A DNA stretch of 47,967 bases from Alphaproteobacteria bacterium (GTDB taxonomy: Bacteria; Pseudomonadota; Alphaproteobacteria; Caulobacterales; Maricaulaceae): NCBI GenBank assembly GCA_016124665.1, contig WGNH01000016.1, positions 1 through 47,967 of the forward strand. The letters are read 5' to 3'. Position numbers and translations under genes: made by a program. A model generated the notes under the pieces. It searched no databases and was not told where the DNA came from. It saw nothing but the letters and a program-made list of their open reading frames with translations. Positions within the stretch are counted from its first letter, which is position 1, and each line of letters begins with the position of its first letter. Below are positions 1 through 8,036 of this stretch, piece by piece.

Positions 1-1
1 G

Positions 2-367
2 CCGAAGCTGATCCCGGAAGGCGTCGCCCGGGAGCTGGCCTATACCGGCGAGACTCTGACACCGGAACGCGCTGAGAAGCTGGGGCTATATAACGCCGTG
101 CTGGAGGATGCAGATGGCCTCCGCGCTCACGTCGACAAGGTGGCGGCCCGGATCGCCTCGAAAGCGCCGCTGACCATATCCGGCACCAAGCGCTCCTTCC
201 TCTATGCCCGCGACCATTCGGTGGCAGACAGCCTGCAACACGCCATGACACTGCAGGCGGCGATGTGGAACACAGATGATATTCGCGAAGCCATGACCGC
301 GCGGGGCGAAAAACGCGAGGGTCATTTCACGCCACTCACGCCCGTGCGCCGTATGGGCCGGACGTGA
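2..367 (+). CDS. Enoyl-CoA hydratase/isomerase family protein, C-terminal part
   Basis: This is the 3' end of a crotonase-superfamily gene that enters the window already open (frame starts at base 2). The visible 121 residues include the segment ending TGETLTPERAEKLGLYNAVL, the usual pattern after the second half of the crotonase fold, where a new region starts at 'A..LGL.N.V'. A helical C-terminal tail of trimerisation type follows. The family hydrates or isomerises enoyl-CoA thioesters in fatty-acid or amino-acid breakdown. The active-site half lies outside the window, so the substrate cannot be told. The stop codon TGA overlaps the GTG start of the next reading frame (GTGA), suggesting translational coupling. 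The nearby isovaleryl-CoA dehydrogenase and propionyl-CoA carboxylase genes fit acyl-CoA catabolism. Confidence 0.8.
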   Translation, partial: PKLIPEGVARELAYTGETLTPERAEKLGLYNAVLEDADGLRAHVDKVAARIASKAPLTISGTKRSFLYARDHSVADSLQHAMTLQAAMWNTDDIREAMTARGEKREGHFTPLTPVRRMGRT

Positions 368-630
368 GTTATCGCGGCAGTTGCCATTGCCGGAATATCC
401 GCTGGGAGACTCTGCGCCTGCCGGACTGGTTCCTCCGCCACATCCATTGAGAGAAGACGCAGGCTTTCATCTCCTGCGAGAAATGTGGATGCACCACGCA
501 TTGGGAAAGCCTCGAACACATTGAGCCCCGGCAAATGAAACTGAATTTCGCCACAGCGGATTTCAAGCTGCCCGCCAGCATCCCGGTCCGGCTATTCTAC
601 GGTGCCGAAAGCTGGCGCTATCTGGACTAG
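364..630 (+). pseudogene. GFA-family (CENP-V/GFA domain) protein, broken
   Basis: The reading frame starts at GTG 364, overlapping the preceding stop, and begins VSYRGSCHCRNIRWE. This is the N-terminal zinc-binding CxC signature of the glutathione-dependent formaldehyde-activating (GFA) fold. An in-frame TGA at 448-450 then interrupts it. The same frame resumes at 451 with EKTQAFISCEKCGCTTHWES and runs to a TAG at 628. That second part matches the C-terminal CxxCG zinc motif and final strands of GFA proteins. The two halves together are 88 codons, whereas GFA proteins usually have about 110-140 residues. The central block with the middle CxxC cysteines is therefore missing as well. The simplest reading is an internal deletion plus a Gly (GGA) to TGA change. 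Sequencing error is possible but would have to explain both lesions. Confidence 0.6.
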
Positions 631-732
631 GCTGCAGCATTGATTGTCTGGTACGGCGCAGCTCTGATGTTGGCCGCTGGCATGCATCATGCTACGGGCC
701 TGTTCCTCCCAAGACATTTGCGGGAAGTTTCC

Positions 733-2349
733 ATGATCAGAACACTCTGCACGATTTTCGTAGCCGGTTTGCTGGCGTCAGGCGTATCCACGTCGGCCAA
801 CGCCCAGCTCTTCACGTCGATCGCACCTGAAGCACGGACCAGCATAATAGACGGCCCGGCGGTCACCTATTTTGCGTCGTCCATCAATTCCGGCAGTGAA
901 ACCCTGACGAATTGCCGCCCGGTCCCGGGGCCATTTCCTGCGGCGAATTTCAGCTACCAGACCGTCGATGCGGGGAACCAGCTGACGGGCGCACCGAACA
1001 CGCCGGTGAACATTGCACCTGGCGCCACGCAAGGATTCCTTCTGTCGTACACACCCGGGGCGGCTCCTTATGCTGACCTGGTGGACGGGCGCATCACCTG
1101 TGATCAGCGCGACTCGCAATACACACCCTATCTTAGCGGCACGCTGGCGATCGAAAACAGCGGACAGATCCCGGATATCATCGCCATCAGTGCGACGCCG
1201 TCAGGAGACGGTGTCATCCGTTTGAACCGCGCGGGCGGCGCAGGTGTCATGGCCGTCGCAGCGGTGAATATCGGTGTCGCCGGCGAAGTGCGGATTGCGC
1301 CGCAATCGCTGGGCACATTCCCGGCATTGGCGAGTTTCGAAGTCTGCGAGACAGATGCATCGGCACAATGCATTACACAGCGCGCCAGTTCGTTGACCGT
1401 CACATTTGGTGCCAATGAGGTCAGGACATTTGCCGTGTTTGCGCGCGGGAATGCTGAAACCAACATCCCGTTTTACCCGGACATCATCCGCGTGCGTCTG
1501 GTTTTGACGGCCACGTCCACGGGGCGGCCCGTGGGGCTGACGAGCGCGGCCTTGACCAGCCCGGCACCAGCATCGCCCAGCCGGGTTGCGGGTCTCTACG
1601 GCATGTTTTTCCAGGAACCCCAGAATGCACGCGGCGGATCCGAGGAGCGGCTGGATACCGGTCTGATGGCAGTCTTCCCGGATGGCCGTACCTATTTGTG
1701 GGGCCGGGGCGGCATATTTGGCGGCAACCACTCAGAATGGTTGTCGGGCACCAGTCCGGCACCGATTCAGAACAATCGCATTCTTGGTGACGCTTCGCTT
1801 GTTCATTTCAGTGCCGGTGCAGGGCTTTCGACTGTCGACTGGACCATCAATCTCAGCCCTGAGCTCGGATCGAATGGCGGCTATAATGGCAGCGACCTTC
1901 CAGATGGAAGCGAGTTTTCCACTATAACGCAATCCGGACGGCTGCGCGGTGTCTGGATGGGCAATATGAATCAGCGCGAAACACCTATTGATAGTCTGGC
2001 CGGTCAATGGTCGGTGGTCTCTGGCAATCAGATTGTCGGCAACATGACTTTCGACGCGCAGGGCAATTTGACCAGCGGCGCGTTTATAGTTGGCGGGTTT
2101 ACGGGTTGTCGGTTCTCAGGCGGTCTCGCGCAGCCGGATGAGACGCTGAACCTGTTCTCGCTCCAGCTGTCTTTCTCCAGTCAGAACAATTGTGGCGCGC
2201 CTTTCAATGGTAATAATTTTCATGGCTTTACCGCAGTGGACGTCGCAGCGGCGGGTGCGATTCCATCCGGAGGACGCATGGTTATGTTCCTTCAGGATGA
2301 CGAACCATCCGAACGGTCGGGATTCAGCCTGCTGCTTGTGAAGTCCTGA
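733..2349 (+). CDS. Secreted protein of unknown function, 538 aa
   Basis: I do not recognise the family. ATG 733 is preferred over upstream in-frame starts. It follows a GGGAAG ribosome-binding site and opens a clear signal peptide (MIRTLCTIFVAGLLASGVST, then ANA before the cut). The mature part is rich in Gly, Ser, Thr and Asn. Two beta-sandwich-like stretches with paired cysteines (residues about 40-270) resemble Ig-like or choice-of-anchor segments. A C-terminal region (about 280-538) begins GLYGMFFQEP and contains repeated 'G..G.W......I.G.MTFD.QG' strands, reminiscent of beta-barrel lipid-binding domains. Export to the periplasm or surface is inferred from the signal peptide. It stands alone, 100 bp after the broken GFA gene and 48 bp before the patatin gene. 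Confidence 0.75.
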   Translation: MIRTLCTIFVAGLLASGVSTSANAQLFTSIAPEARTSIIDGPAVTYFASSINSGSETLTNCRPVPGPFPAANFSYQTVDAGNQLTGAPNTPVNIAPGATQGFLLSYTPGAAPYADLVDGRITCDQRDSQYTPYLSGTLAIENSGQIPDIIAISATPSGDGVIRLNRAGGAGVMAVAAVNIGVAGEVRIAPQSLGTFPALASFEVCETDASAQCITQRASSLTVTFGANEVRTFAVFARGNAETNIPFYPDIIRVRLVLTATSTGRPVGLTSAALTSPAPASPSRVAGLYGMFFQEPQNARGGSEERLDTGLMAVFPDGRTYLWGRGGIFGGNHSEWLSGTSPAPIQNNRILGDASLVHFSAGAGLSTVDWTINLSPELGSNGGYNGSDLPDGSEFSTITQSGRLRGVWMGNMNQRETPIDSLAGQWSVVSGNQIVGNMTFDAQGNLTSGAFIVGGFTGCRFSGGLAQPDETLNLFSLQLSFSSQNNCGAPFNGNNFHGFTAVDVAAAGAIPSGGRMVMFLQDDEPSERSGFSLLLVKS

Positions 2350-2397
2350 TCCGAGCATCCCACTTGTGCCAAGGCAGGCGCGGCGTAATAAAGGCGT

Positions 2398-4128
2398 ATG
2401 CCTTTGAATCTGTCCTTCCTCGGTTTTTTTGATGATGTCGGCAAGTCGGCACTGAAAGCCGTCGAGCACGAGGTGGAATGGTTCTGCCTGCCGGCAGGAC
2501 AGATGCTTTTTGCCGAAGGCGAACCGTCAGACGCTTTCTACCTGTTGCGGTCAGGGGCGCTGGCCGCTTTCCGCGACGGCGCCATGGGGCGTCCCAATCT
2601 TCTGGGATATATCCGCGCCGGCGAGCCGGTCGGCGAGATGTCGATGCTGGAAGAGCGCCCGCACTCGGCAAGCGTCTACGCGATGCGCGACAGCGAGATC
2701 GTGCGCCTGCCAACCGCGTCTTTCGAACGGATGGCGGATCAGCACCCCTCCCTGATGCGCGAATTGTCCAAAATGATGCTGCGGCGCCTCAGGTCCGGGC
2801 CCCAGCGCGGCGGTTCCGAGCCGAGAGTCTTCGCGCTGATCTCGTGCTCGCCAACCATTGATCTCGAATACCGCGCGAAGGAATTGCAAGCAGGGCTCGC
2901 CCGCATCGGCGTGACCTGCGCCATTGTTGGTGATGAAGCAACGGATTGGCAAGGCCCCAAGCTGGACGCCTATGAACGCGATCACCACGTTGTGCTGCTG
3001 ACAGCACGGCTGGGCGATAGCAACTGGGCGAGGCGCGCAATGGGCCGTGCTGACCGGGTCTGGCTTCTGGCCCGCGGAGACGCGCGGCCTTCTGTTCCGC
3101 TACTGCCGGACGATCCCTCCCCGGCAGCGCGTCTGAAACTGCTCGATGTTGTGCTCGTCCATGATGGCGGGAAAAGTCCGGCCTCTCGCCCCCAGGATTG
3201 GGCCGATGCGGCCGAAGCCGCCCGCGTTTTTCACTGGCGGCAGGAACGCAATGACGATCTGGCACGCCTTGCCCGGACATTGGCCGGCCGCTCTGTAGGC
3301 CTCGTACTTTCGGGCGGCGGCGCGCGGGCCTATGCCCATATTGGTGCCGTCGAAGCCTTCCGGAATGCCGGCATGCAATTCGATTTCATCGGCGGAGCTT
3401 CGATGGGGGCCATTATTGCGGCTGGGGTGGCGCTGGAATGGAGTCAGGAAGAGCTGGTCGACCGGGTGCGGGAAGCCTTTGTCTCGTCCAACCCGCTGGG
3501 TGACTGGCAATTGCCGGTGATCTCGCTGGCGCGCGGCAACCGGGTTGATGAACGGCTGGAAGAACATTTCGGCAATATTGAAATCTCAGACCTGCCACGG
3601 CCTTTTTTCTGCGTTTCCTCGAATCTGTCGAATGGCCGGCCTTTCGTCCATCGGCGCGGGCGATTGCGTGATGCGCTGAGAGCCACGATCGCCATACCCG
3701 GCATTCTGCCGCCGGTGATTGATGGCGAAAATGTACTGGTGGACGGTGCGGTTTTCACCAATTTTCCATCCGAGCAGATGAAAGCCTTTCATCGCGGCGT
3801 GAGCGCGGGCAGTGACGTGACGCGCGCGCGCGGTGTCAATCCGGATGACTTCCGGGACCCGCCCGGATTTTTCGGATGGGTCCGGAAAAACGGCTTCAAC
3901 GAATTGCCACCGATCGCTTCATTGCTGATGCGCTCGGCAACCGCCGGCGTCATGGTGGGGCAGCACCAGGCCTTCCGCGAAGCCGTTGATCTGCTGGTTC
4001 TGCCCGATACGGATACCGATCTGCGGCAATGGAAACGCTTCGAGGAAACCATCGATTCCGGCCGCCGCGCCGCTGAGTTTGCCATGTCCGAACTCAGCCG
4101 CGACGAAAGCGACGCCTTCGGACTCTGA
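2398..4128 (+). CDS. Cyclic nucleotide-binding/patatin-like phospholipase
   Basis: This 576-residue protein has the architecture of bacterial NTE-type phospholipases. Residues about 10-130 are a cNMP-binding (CAP_ED) domain with the jelly-roll motif GEPVGEMSML. Residues 145-290 are a linker domain (ISCSPTIDLEYRAKELQAGL) that in relatives resembles an ATPase-like fold. Residues 300-480 are the patatin hydrolase. The catalytic features are intact: the oxyanion glycine loop SGGGARAYAHIG (305-316), the nucleophile Ser335 in GASMG, and Asp449 in DGA. Ser-Asp dyad patatins cleave acyl esters of phospholipids or lysophospholipids. Binding of a cyclic nucleotide may regulate activity, but this is inferred. 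The stop codon directly abuts the convergent oxidoreductase gene, so the two transcripts meet tail to tail. Confidence 0.88.
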   Translation: MPLNLSFLGFFDDVGKSALKAVEHEVEWFCLPAGQMLFAEGEPSDAFYLLRSGALAAFRDGAMGRPNLLGYIRAGEPVGEMSMLEERPHSASVYAMRDSEIVRLPTASFERMADQHPSLMRELSKMMLRRLRSGPQRGGSEPRVFALISCSPTIDLEYRAKELQAGLARIGVTCAIVGDEATDWQGPKLDAYERDHHVVLLTARLGDSNWARRAMGRADRVWLLARGDARPSVPLLPDDPSPAARLKLLDVVLVHDGGKSPASRPQDWADAAEAARVFHWRQERNDDLARLARTLAGRSVGLVLSGGGARAYAHIGAVEAFRNAGMQFDFIGGASMGAIIAAGVALEWSQEELVDRVREAFVSSNPLGDWQLPVISLARGNRVDERLEEHFGNIEISDLPRPFFCVSSNLSNGRPFVHRRGRLRDALRATIAIPGILPPVIDGENVLVDGAVFTNFPSEQMKAFHRGVSAGSDVTRARGVNPDDFRDPPGFFGWVRKNGFNELPPIASLLMRSATAGVMVGQHQAFREAVDLLVLPDTDTDLRQWKRFEETIDSGRRAAEFAMSELSRDESDAFGL

Positions 4129-4875
4129 TCAGCGGTATTCCGGATTGGGATGATCGAAACGTGCGCCATCGTCCCAGGCGGTGCGCGAATTCCCGGTCGC
4201 CGGCAGGCCGCCAGCCTGCTTCAGAATTGAGGCCATGTGCATCAAATTCCACGCCATGACCGTGGTGTTACGCTTGGTGAACTCATTGTCGAAGCCGACA
4301 TGGCCTTCGCCTTCAGCCTTTTCATCGCCATAGCTCGGCCCCGGCCCGGCCTCTCCGATCCAGCCGCAATCGGCCTGGGGCGGGATTGTGTAGCCAATAT
4401 GTTGGAGCGCATAGAGCACACTCATGGAGACGTGCTTGATGCCGTCCTCATTGCCGGTCACGACGCATCCGCCGGCCTTGCCGTAAAAGACATACTGCCC
4501 CTTGTCATTGGTCTCACCGGAATGGGCGTAGAGGCGCTCGATCAGCATCCGGCAAACCGAACTTTCCTCGCCCAGCCAGATCGGCGTGCCTACGACGAGG
4601 ATGTCCGCAGCGCTCACACGCTCCCAGAGCTTGGGCCAATCATCGCGATCCCAGCCCTTTATGGTCATGTCGGGATAAACACCAAAGGCGACATCATGAT
4701 CGACAAGGCGGATCAAATCGGTCGAAACGCCCTGCTTGTCCATGATAGCCCGAGCATTGGCCATCAGGATTTCTGTATGGGAGGCCTCGGGCGACTTTTT
4801 CAGCGTGCAGCCGATGAAAAGTGCCTTCAGTCCGGAATAATCTGCTTTCGTATCGGAATTTTTCTTTGAAAACAT
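4129..4875 (-). CDS. Flavodoxin-like NAD(P)H-dependent oxidoreductase
   Basis: This 248-residue protein belongs to the flavodoxin / NADPH-dependent FMN reductase fold. After a short polar N-terminus it has a first strand and phosphate-binding region (LKALFIGCTLKKSPEASHT). A second flavin-contact loop, ILVVGTPIWLGEESS, corresponds to the conserved 'P.YW' loop of the family. It probably binds FMN in the cytoplasm and reduces quinones, flavins or other acceptors; the substrate is unknown. The start is set at 4875 rather than upstream because GAGGTGA lies 6 nt before this ATG. A perfect 10-bp-arm palindrome sits 51-73 bp upstream of the start, suggesting control by a dimeric repressor or activator. 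The stop abuts the convergent patatin gene. Confidence 0.8.
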   Translation of the reverse strand: MFSKKNSDTKADYSGLKALFIGCTLKKSPEASHTEILMANARAIMDKQGVSTDLIRLVDHDVAFGVYPDMTIKGWDRDDWPKLWERVSAADILVVGTPIWLGEESSVCRMLIERLYAHSGETNDKGQYVFYGKAGGCVVTGNEDGIKHVSMSVLYALQHIGYTIPPQADCGWIGEAGPGPSYGDEKAEGEGHVGFDNEFTKRNTTVMAWNLMHMASILKQAGGLPATGNSRTAWDDGARFDHPNPEYR

Positions 4876-4925
4876 TACGTCACCTCGTTTGTGCCCAGAT
4901 CGGCAAGGCTGAATGGTCCGGAAAT

Positions 4926-4948
4926 TCATGTGGATCAAATCCACATGA
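4926..4948. promoter_or_regulatory. Palindromic operator candidate upstream of the flavodoxin-like gene
   Basis: TCATGTGGAT-CAA-ATCCACATGA is a perfect inverted repeat with 10-bp arms and a 3-bp spacer, located 51-73 bp upstream of the oxidoreductase start. No T-run follows on either side, and the position upstream of a gene fits a dimeric transcription-factor site better than a terminator. The regulator is not in the window. Basis: the palindrome is seen directly; the operator role is inferred. Confidence 0.5.
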
Positions 4949-5046
4949 CCACACCATCTACTTGCGGCGTCTCCTGAGCCTAACAGATATCTCTAGCCTG
5001 TGGTTCCGGCAGTACGGAATCTCTGCAATTCATTTGCGGCGATCAA

Positions 5047-5424
5047 TCAGCCCGCAGGTGGCGCTTCGACCTGCTCCCAGAGCTCGATTTTTACGCCGTC
5101 GCAATCCATGATCCACGCAAATTTGCCATAGCCTTCATCCGAAACACCAAGGATTTCAAGCCCCTTGGCTTTCAGTTGTCCGATGAATTCATCCAGGTTG
5201 TCGACACGCAGATTGATCATGAATTCCTTGTCGCTGGGCTTGAAATAATCGCTTGAAGAGAACGGGCCGATCAGGCTGTAGGGCGCTTCTCCGCGCTCTT
5301 CTGACCAGTGCAGCGTGAGACCATGGTCGCCGCAAAGACCCAGATATTCCTGGTACCAGGCGCGCGTCGCTGCCGGGTCCTTCACGACGTGGAAGATTCC
5401 ACCCAGTCCGGTAATCTTCGCCAT
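5047..5424 (-). CDS. VOC family protein (glyoxalase/dioxygenase fold)
   Basis: This 125-residue protein of the vicinal-oxygen-chelate superfamily opens with the typical first module (GLGGIFHVVKDPAATRAWYQ). It closes with DCDGVKIELWEQ, where the conserved C-terminal metal-ligand glutamate (IELWE) sits. The fold usually binds a divalent metal and acts in glyoxalase, dioxygenase or antibiotic-binding roles; this one cannot be assigned a substrate. The start ATG has GGGAG about 9 nt upstream. The stop is 170 bp from the flavodoxin-like gene start, and the isovaleryl-CoA dehydrogenase gene lies 43 bp upstream on the same strand. The two may share a transcript, so a role in acyl-CoA metabolism (for example as an epimerase-like protein) is possible but unproven. 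Confidence 0.8.
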   Translation of the reverse strand: MAKITGLGGIFHVVKDPAATRAWYQEYLGLCGDHGLTLHWSEERGEAPYSLIGPFSSSDYFKPSDKEFMINLRVDNLDEFIGQLKAKGLEILGVSDEGYGKFAWIMDCDGVKIELWEQVEAPPAG

Positions 5425-5467
5425 TTTTTGCTCCCGTTTTGCAGGAGAATAGCACTGTTAGCAGGCG

Positions 5468-6640
5468 CTAGGCACTTTCCTCGAACAATTCACGCCCGAT
5501 CAGCCAGCGCCGGATCTCGCTCGTTCCGGCTCCGATCTCATAGAGCTTGGCGTCACGCAAGAGCCGTCCGGTGGGATATTCGTTGATATAGCCATTGCCG
5601 CCCAGAAGCTGGATCGCATCCAGTGCTGTCTGCGTCGCGGCTTCGGCGGCAAACAGGATCGCCCCGGCGGCATCCTTGCGAGCCTTTTCGCCGCGGTCAC
5701 ATATCTTCGCGACTTCATAGACATAGGCGCGTGACGCATTCATGCGTACATACATGTCGGCCAGCTTGCCTTGCACCAGCTGGAAGGATCCGATTTCGCG
5801 ATCAAACTGCTTGCGCTCGTGAATATAGGGCAGCACGACATCCATGCAGGCCTGCATGATGCCAATGGGCCCGGCCGCCAGAACGGCGCGCTCATAGTCC
5901 AGACCACTCATCAGCACATTCACGCCGCCATTGAGCGGCCCCATGATGTTTTCTTCCGGCACTTCGCAGTCTTCAAACACCAGCTCGCCGGTTTCCGAAC
6001 CGCGCATGCCCAGCTTGTCCAGCTTTTGCGCTATGGAAAAACCTTTCATGCCCTTCTCGATCAGGAAGGCGGTAATTCCGCGCGAATTGGCGCCCGGATC
6101 GGTCTTGGCATAGACCACGATCACATCGGCCGACGGCCCGTTTGTGATCCACATCTTCGAGCCGTTGAGAATGTAGTGATCGCCCTTCTTCTCGGCCTTC
6201 AGCCGCATACCGACCACATCCGATCCGGCGCCCGGTTCCGACATCGCCAGAGCGCCCACATGTTCACCGGAGACCAGCTTGGGCAGGTATTTCGCTTTCT
6301 GGGCGTCATTCGCCCAGCGGCGGACCTGGTTCACACACAAATTGGAATGCGCGCCATAGGACAGGCCCACAGACGCCGATGCGCGGGAGATTTCCTCCAT
6401 GGCGATACAGTGTTCGACATAGCCAAGGCCGGAACCGCCCCATTCTTCCTCGACCGTGATACCCAGCAGGCCGAGCTCACCCATCTTCATCCACATGTCT
6501 GCGGGGAAGGTGTCCGTGGCATCAATCTCGGCCGCACGGGGCGCCAACTCATCCGATGCAAAGCTGCGGACGGTGTCGCGGATCATTTCGGCCGTGTCGC
6601 CAAGGTCGAAATTCATGGAAGGATATTGGTTCGGGATCAT
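5468..6640 (-). CDS. ivd: Isovaleryl-CoA dehydrogenase
   Basis: This 390-residue FAD enzyme of the acyl-CoA dehydrogenase family probably oxidises isovaleryl-CoA to 3-methylcrotonyl-CoA in leucine breakdown. Seen: an N-terminal helical domain, the FAD/substrate signature [14 protein letters not shown] (about 132-145), [10 protein letters not shown] in the middle beta domain, and C-terminal [20 protein letters not shown]. The catalytic base is the Glu250 type, located within [13 protein letters not shown]. That position is characteristic of isovaleryl-CoA dehydrogenases; short- and medium-chain acyl-CoA dehydrogenases carry the glutamate nearer the C-terminus. [12 protein letters not shown] (94-105) also fits the isovaleryl subgroup. 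Length is full. The propionyl-CoA carboxylase genes elsewhere in the window support branched-chain catabolism. The ATG at 6640 is used; a second Met at residue 9 is an alternative start. Confidence 0.88.
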   Translation of the reverse strand: MIPNQYPSMNFDLGDTAEMIRDTVRSFASDELAPRAAEIDATDTFPADMWMKMGELGLLGITVEEEWGGSGLGYVEHCIAMEEISRASASVGLSYGAHSNLCVNQVRRWANDAQKAKYLPKLVSGEHVGALAMSEPGAGSDVVGMRLKAEKKGDHYILNGSKMWITNGPSADVIVVYAKTDPGANSRGITAFLIEKGMKGFSIAQKLDKLGMRGSETGELVFEDCEVPEENIMGPLNGGVNVLMSGLDYERAVLAAGPIGIMQACMDVVLPYIHERKQFDREIGSFQLVQGKLADMYVRMNASRAYVYEVAKICDRGEKARKDAAGAILFAAEAATQTALDAIQLLGGNGYINEYPTGRLLRDAKLYEIGAGTSEIRRWLIGRELFEESA

Positions 6641-6690
6641 GACCGGGGATTTGGCTCAAACCCCCGGTCAGGTCAAGCAAAGGTGGTGTT

Positions 6691-7968
6691 CTATTTTTTC
6701 TTCGAGCCGAATAGCCAAATCGCTGCACCCGCAGCAAAAATGAAGCCGGCTACGACCGCCGAAAGGCCGTAAAACAGGCTGGATTGCGGGGCATCAACGC
6801 CGATCCGGGACGACAGATCCCAAATCCCGCCGCCCAGCAGCGCCACGCCAAGCACCAGCAGGATAATCTCGCCGAGATGTCCGCCATTCCCGCCCGGGGC
6901 CGGTGCAGAATCCCCATTCGACCAGCCATTCACTGCTTTGCTGTCATCTGCCTCTTCCGCGAATTCGGCATCAATATCGGACGGGGTCAGCGGCTCGTCC
7001 TCTTCCTCGCGGGAAGGCATCGCCGCAGATGCGTCACCTGCCCCCGAAACCTCGCCGCTCGCGCCATCTGCCGAAGCCGAATTCACGCCGACAATCGGCG
7101 GCGCATCGTCTGCAGCTACCGGGTCGTTTTCATCATCAATGGCAACAGATTGCGTATACGCAAATCCCAAAGCGCCCGGGTGGATGGCAGCAACGGATTC
7201 CGCATCCGGGGATTCAGCAGTGCCCCCTTCTGCAAGAGGCACAGGCGCATAACCGCTTTCACGTACCGGGCCCGACAACTGGCTGCGCATCCGCAGGATC
7301 ACACGTTCGGCCAGTTCTGACCGGCCAGGCATTTTCCGGACCGGTTCCGGTGTCTCCGGTGCCGGGGGTGGGGCTTCGGGTGCGGGCGCCTCTTCTGCAG
7401 CCTCCGCAACCTCCTCAGAGCTTATATCCGGCTCCACTTCCGGTTCCGGCCCCGCATCGGTCTTGACGACCGGTGAAACGTCCAGCTCATCAGACGGATG
7501 ATCGAATTCGATGATCAGCTCGACCGGTGTGCGGTTTGCATCTTCGGGCAGGTCTTTCAGGAAAAGCTCGCGTTCGGCCTCGTGACGCGCCTCCCCGCCA
7601 CCATTCCAGGCGGCAATCGCGTCAGCGGCCTCATGCCAGCGCTGTTTGCGGATCAGCCGGACAACAGCGCTTCGCCGGAAGGCCGCGAGACCAATACCCA
7701 GCGCAAAGGACACCAGCGCATCGCGCTGCGGCGTACCGATTTCCCCGCCAATGGATTCGTCGATCGCCTGCTCCGCCTGAAGCACGTCATAAACCAGCAG
7801 AAGTTCGGCCTCTTCGGGTGTGACCGACACGCCTGCCTTCGCGGCCGCATGATGGCCATAGCCGACCACCCAGCTGCCATCGCCATTCTGATGAGCGTTG
7901 GCGGAGAAAGGCACATAAGCCTTGATCAGCTCACGCGCAGCAGACGTGGATTTCAAACGCGGCTTCAT
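6691..7968 (-). CDS. spmX: SpmX-like polar muramidase-domain membrane protein, catalytic residues lost
   Basis: This 425-residue protein has the SpmX architecture. Residues 1-145 form a GH24/T4-lysozyme-like domain beginning MKPR, with the WVVGYGHH signature. Residues about 150-365 are a long acidic and proline-rich linker (for example EEAPAPEAPPPAPETPEP). The C-terminus has two membrane segments (about 367-388 and 398-420) and a KKK end. In Caulobacter, SpmX localises to the old pole, activates the DivJ kinase and organises stalk or pole identity. Here the active-site positions are altered. The Glu of the family F-E-G motif is Val19 (YVPF), and the Thr of T-I-G-Y-G-H is Val34 (VVGYGH). Lysozyme activity is therefore very unlikely and a scaffold role is inferred. 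The neighbours are unrelated. Confidence 0.78.
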   Translation of the reverse strand: MKPRLKSTSAARELIKAYVPFSANAHQNGDGSWVVGYGHHAAAKAGVSVTPEEAELLLVYDVLQAEQAIDESIGGEIGTPQRDALVSFALGIGLAAFRRSAVVRLIRKQRWHEAADAIAAWNGGGEARHEAERELFLKDLPEDANRTPVELIIEFDHPSDELDVSPVVKTDAGPEPEVEPDISSEEVAEAAEEAPAPEAPPPAPETPEPVRKMPGRSELAERVILRMRSQLSGPVRESGYAPVPLAEGGTAESPDAESVAAIHPGALGFAYTQSVAIDDENDPVAADDAPPIVGVNSASADGASGEVSGAGDASAAMPSREEEDEPLTPSDIDAEFAEEADDSKAVNGWSNGDSAPAPGGNGGHLGEIILLVLGVALLGGGIWDLSSRIGVDAPQSSLFYGLSAVVAGFIFAAGAAIWLFGSKKK

Positions 7969-8036
7969 GATTGTTCCATTCCGAGACGGTCCGCCAGTAA
8001 TTCAGCGAACGCTCTGCAAGAGCAGCGCCGAACGGA

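Noticed and set aside
448-450. In-frame TGA as a selenocysteine codon in the GFA-like frame
   Set aside because: The position corresponds to a glycine in the family rather than a zinc cysteine, no SECIS-like hairpin follows, and the central domain block is also missing. A pseudogene explains both.
5771-6772. 333-codon plus-strand ORF opposite the isovaleryl-CoA dehydrogenase
   Set aside because: It is His- and Arg-rich in the manner of an antisense shadow; the dehydrogenase on the other strand is unambiguous.
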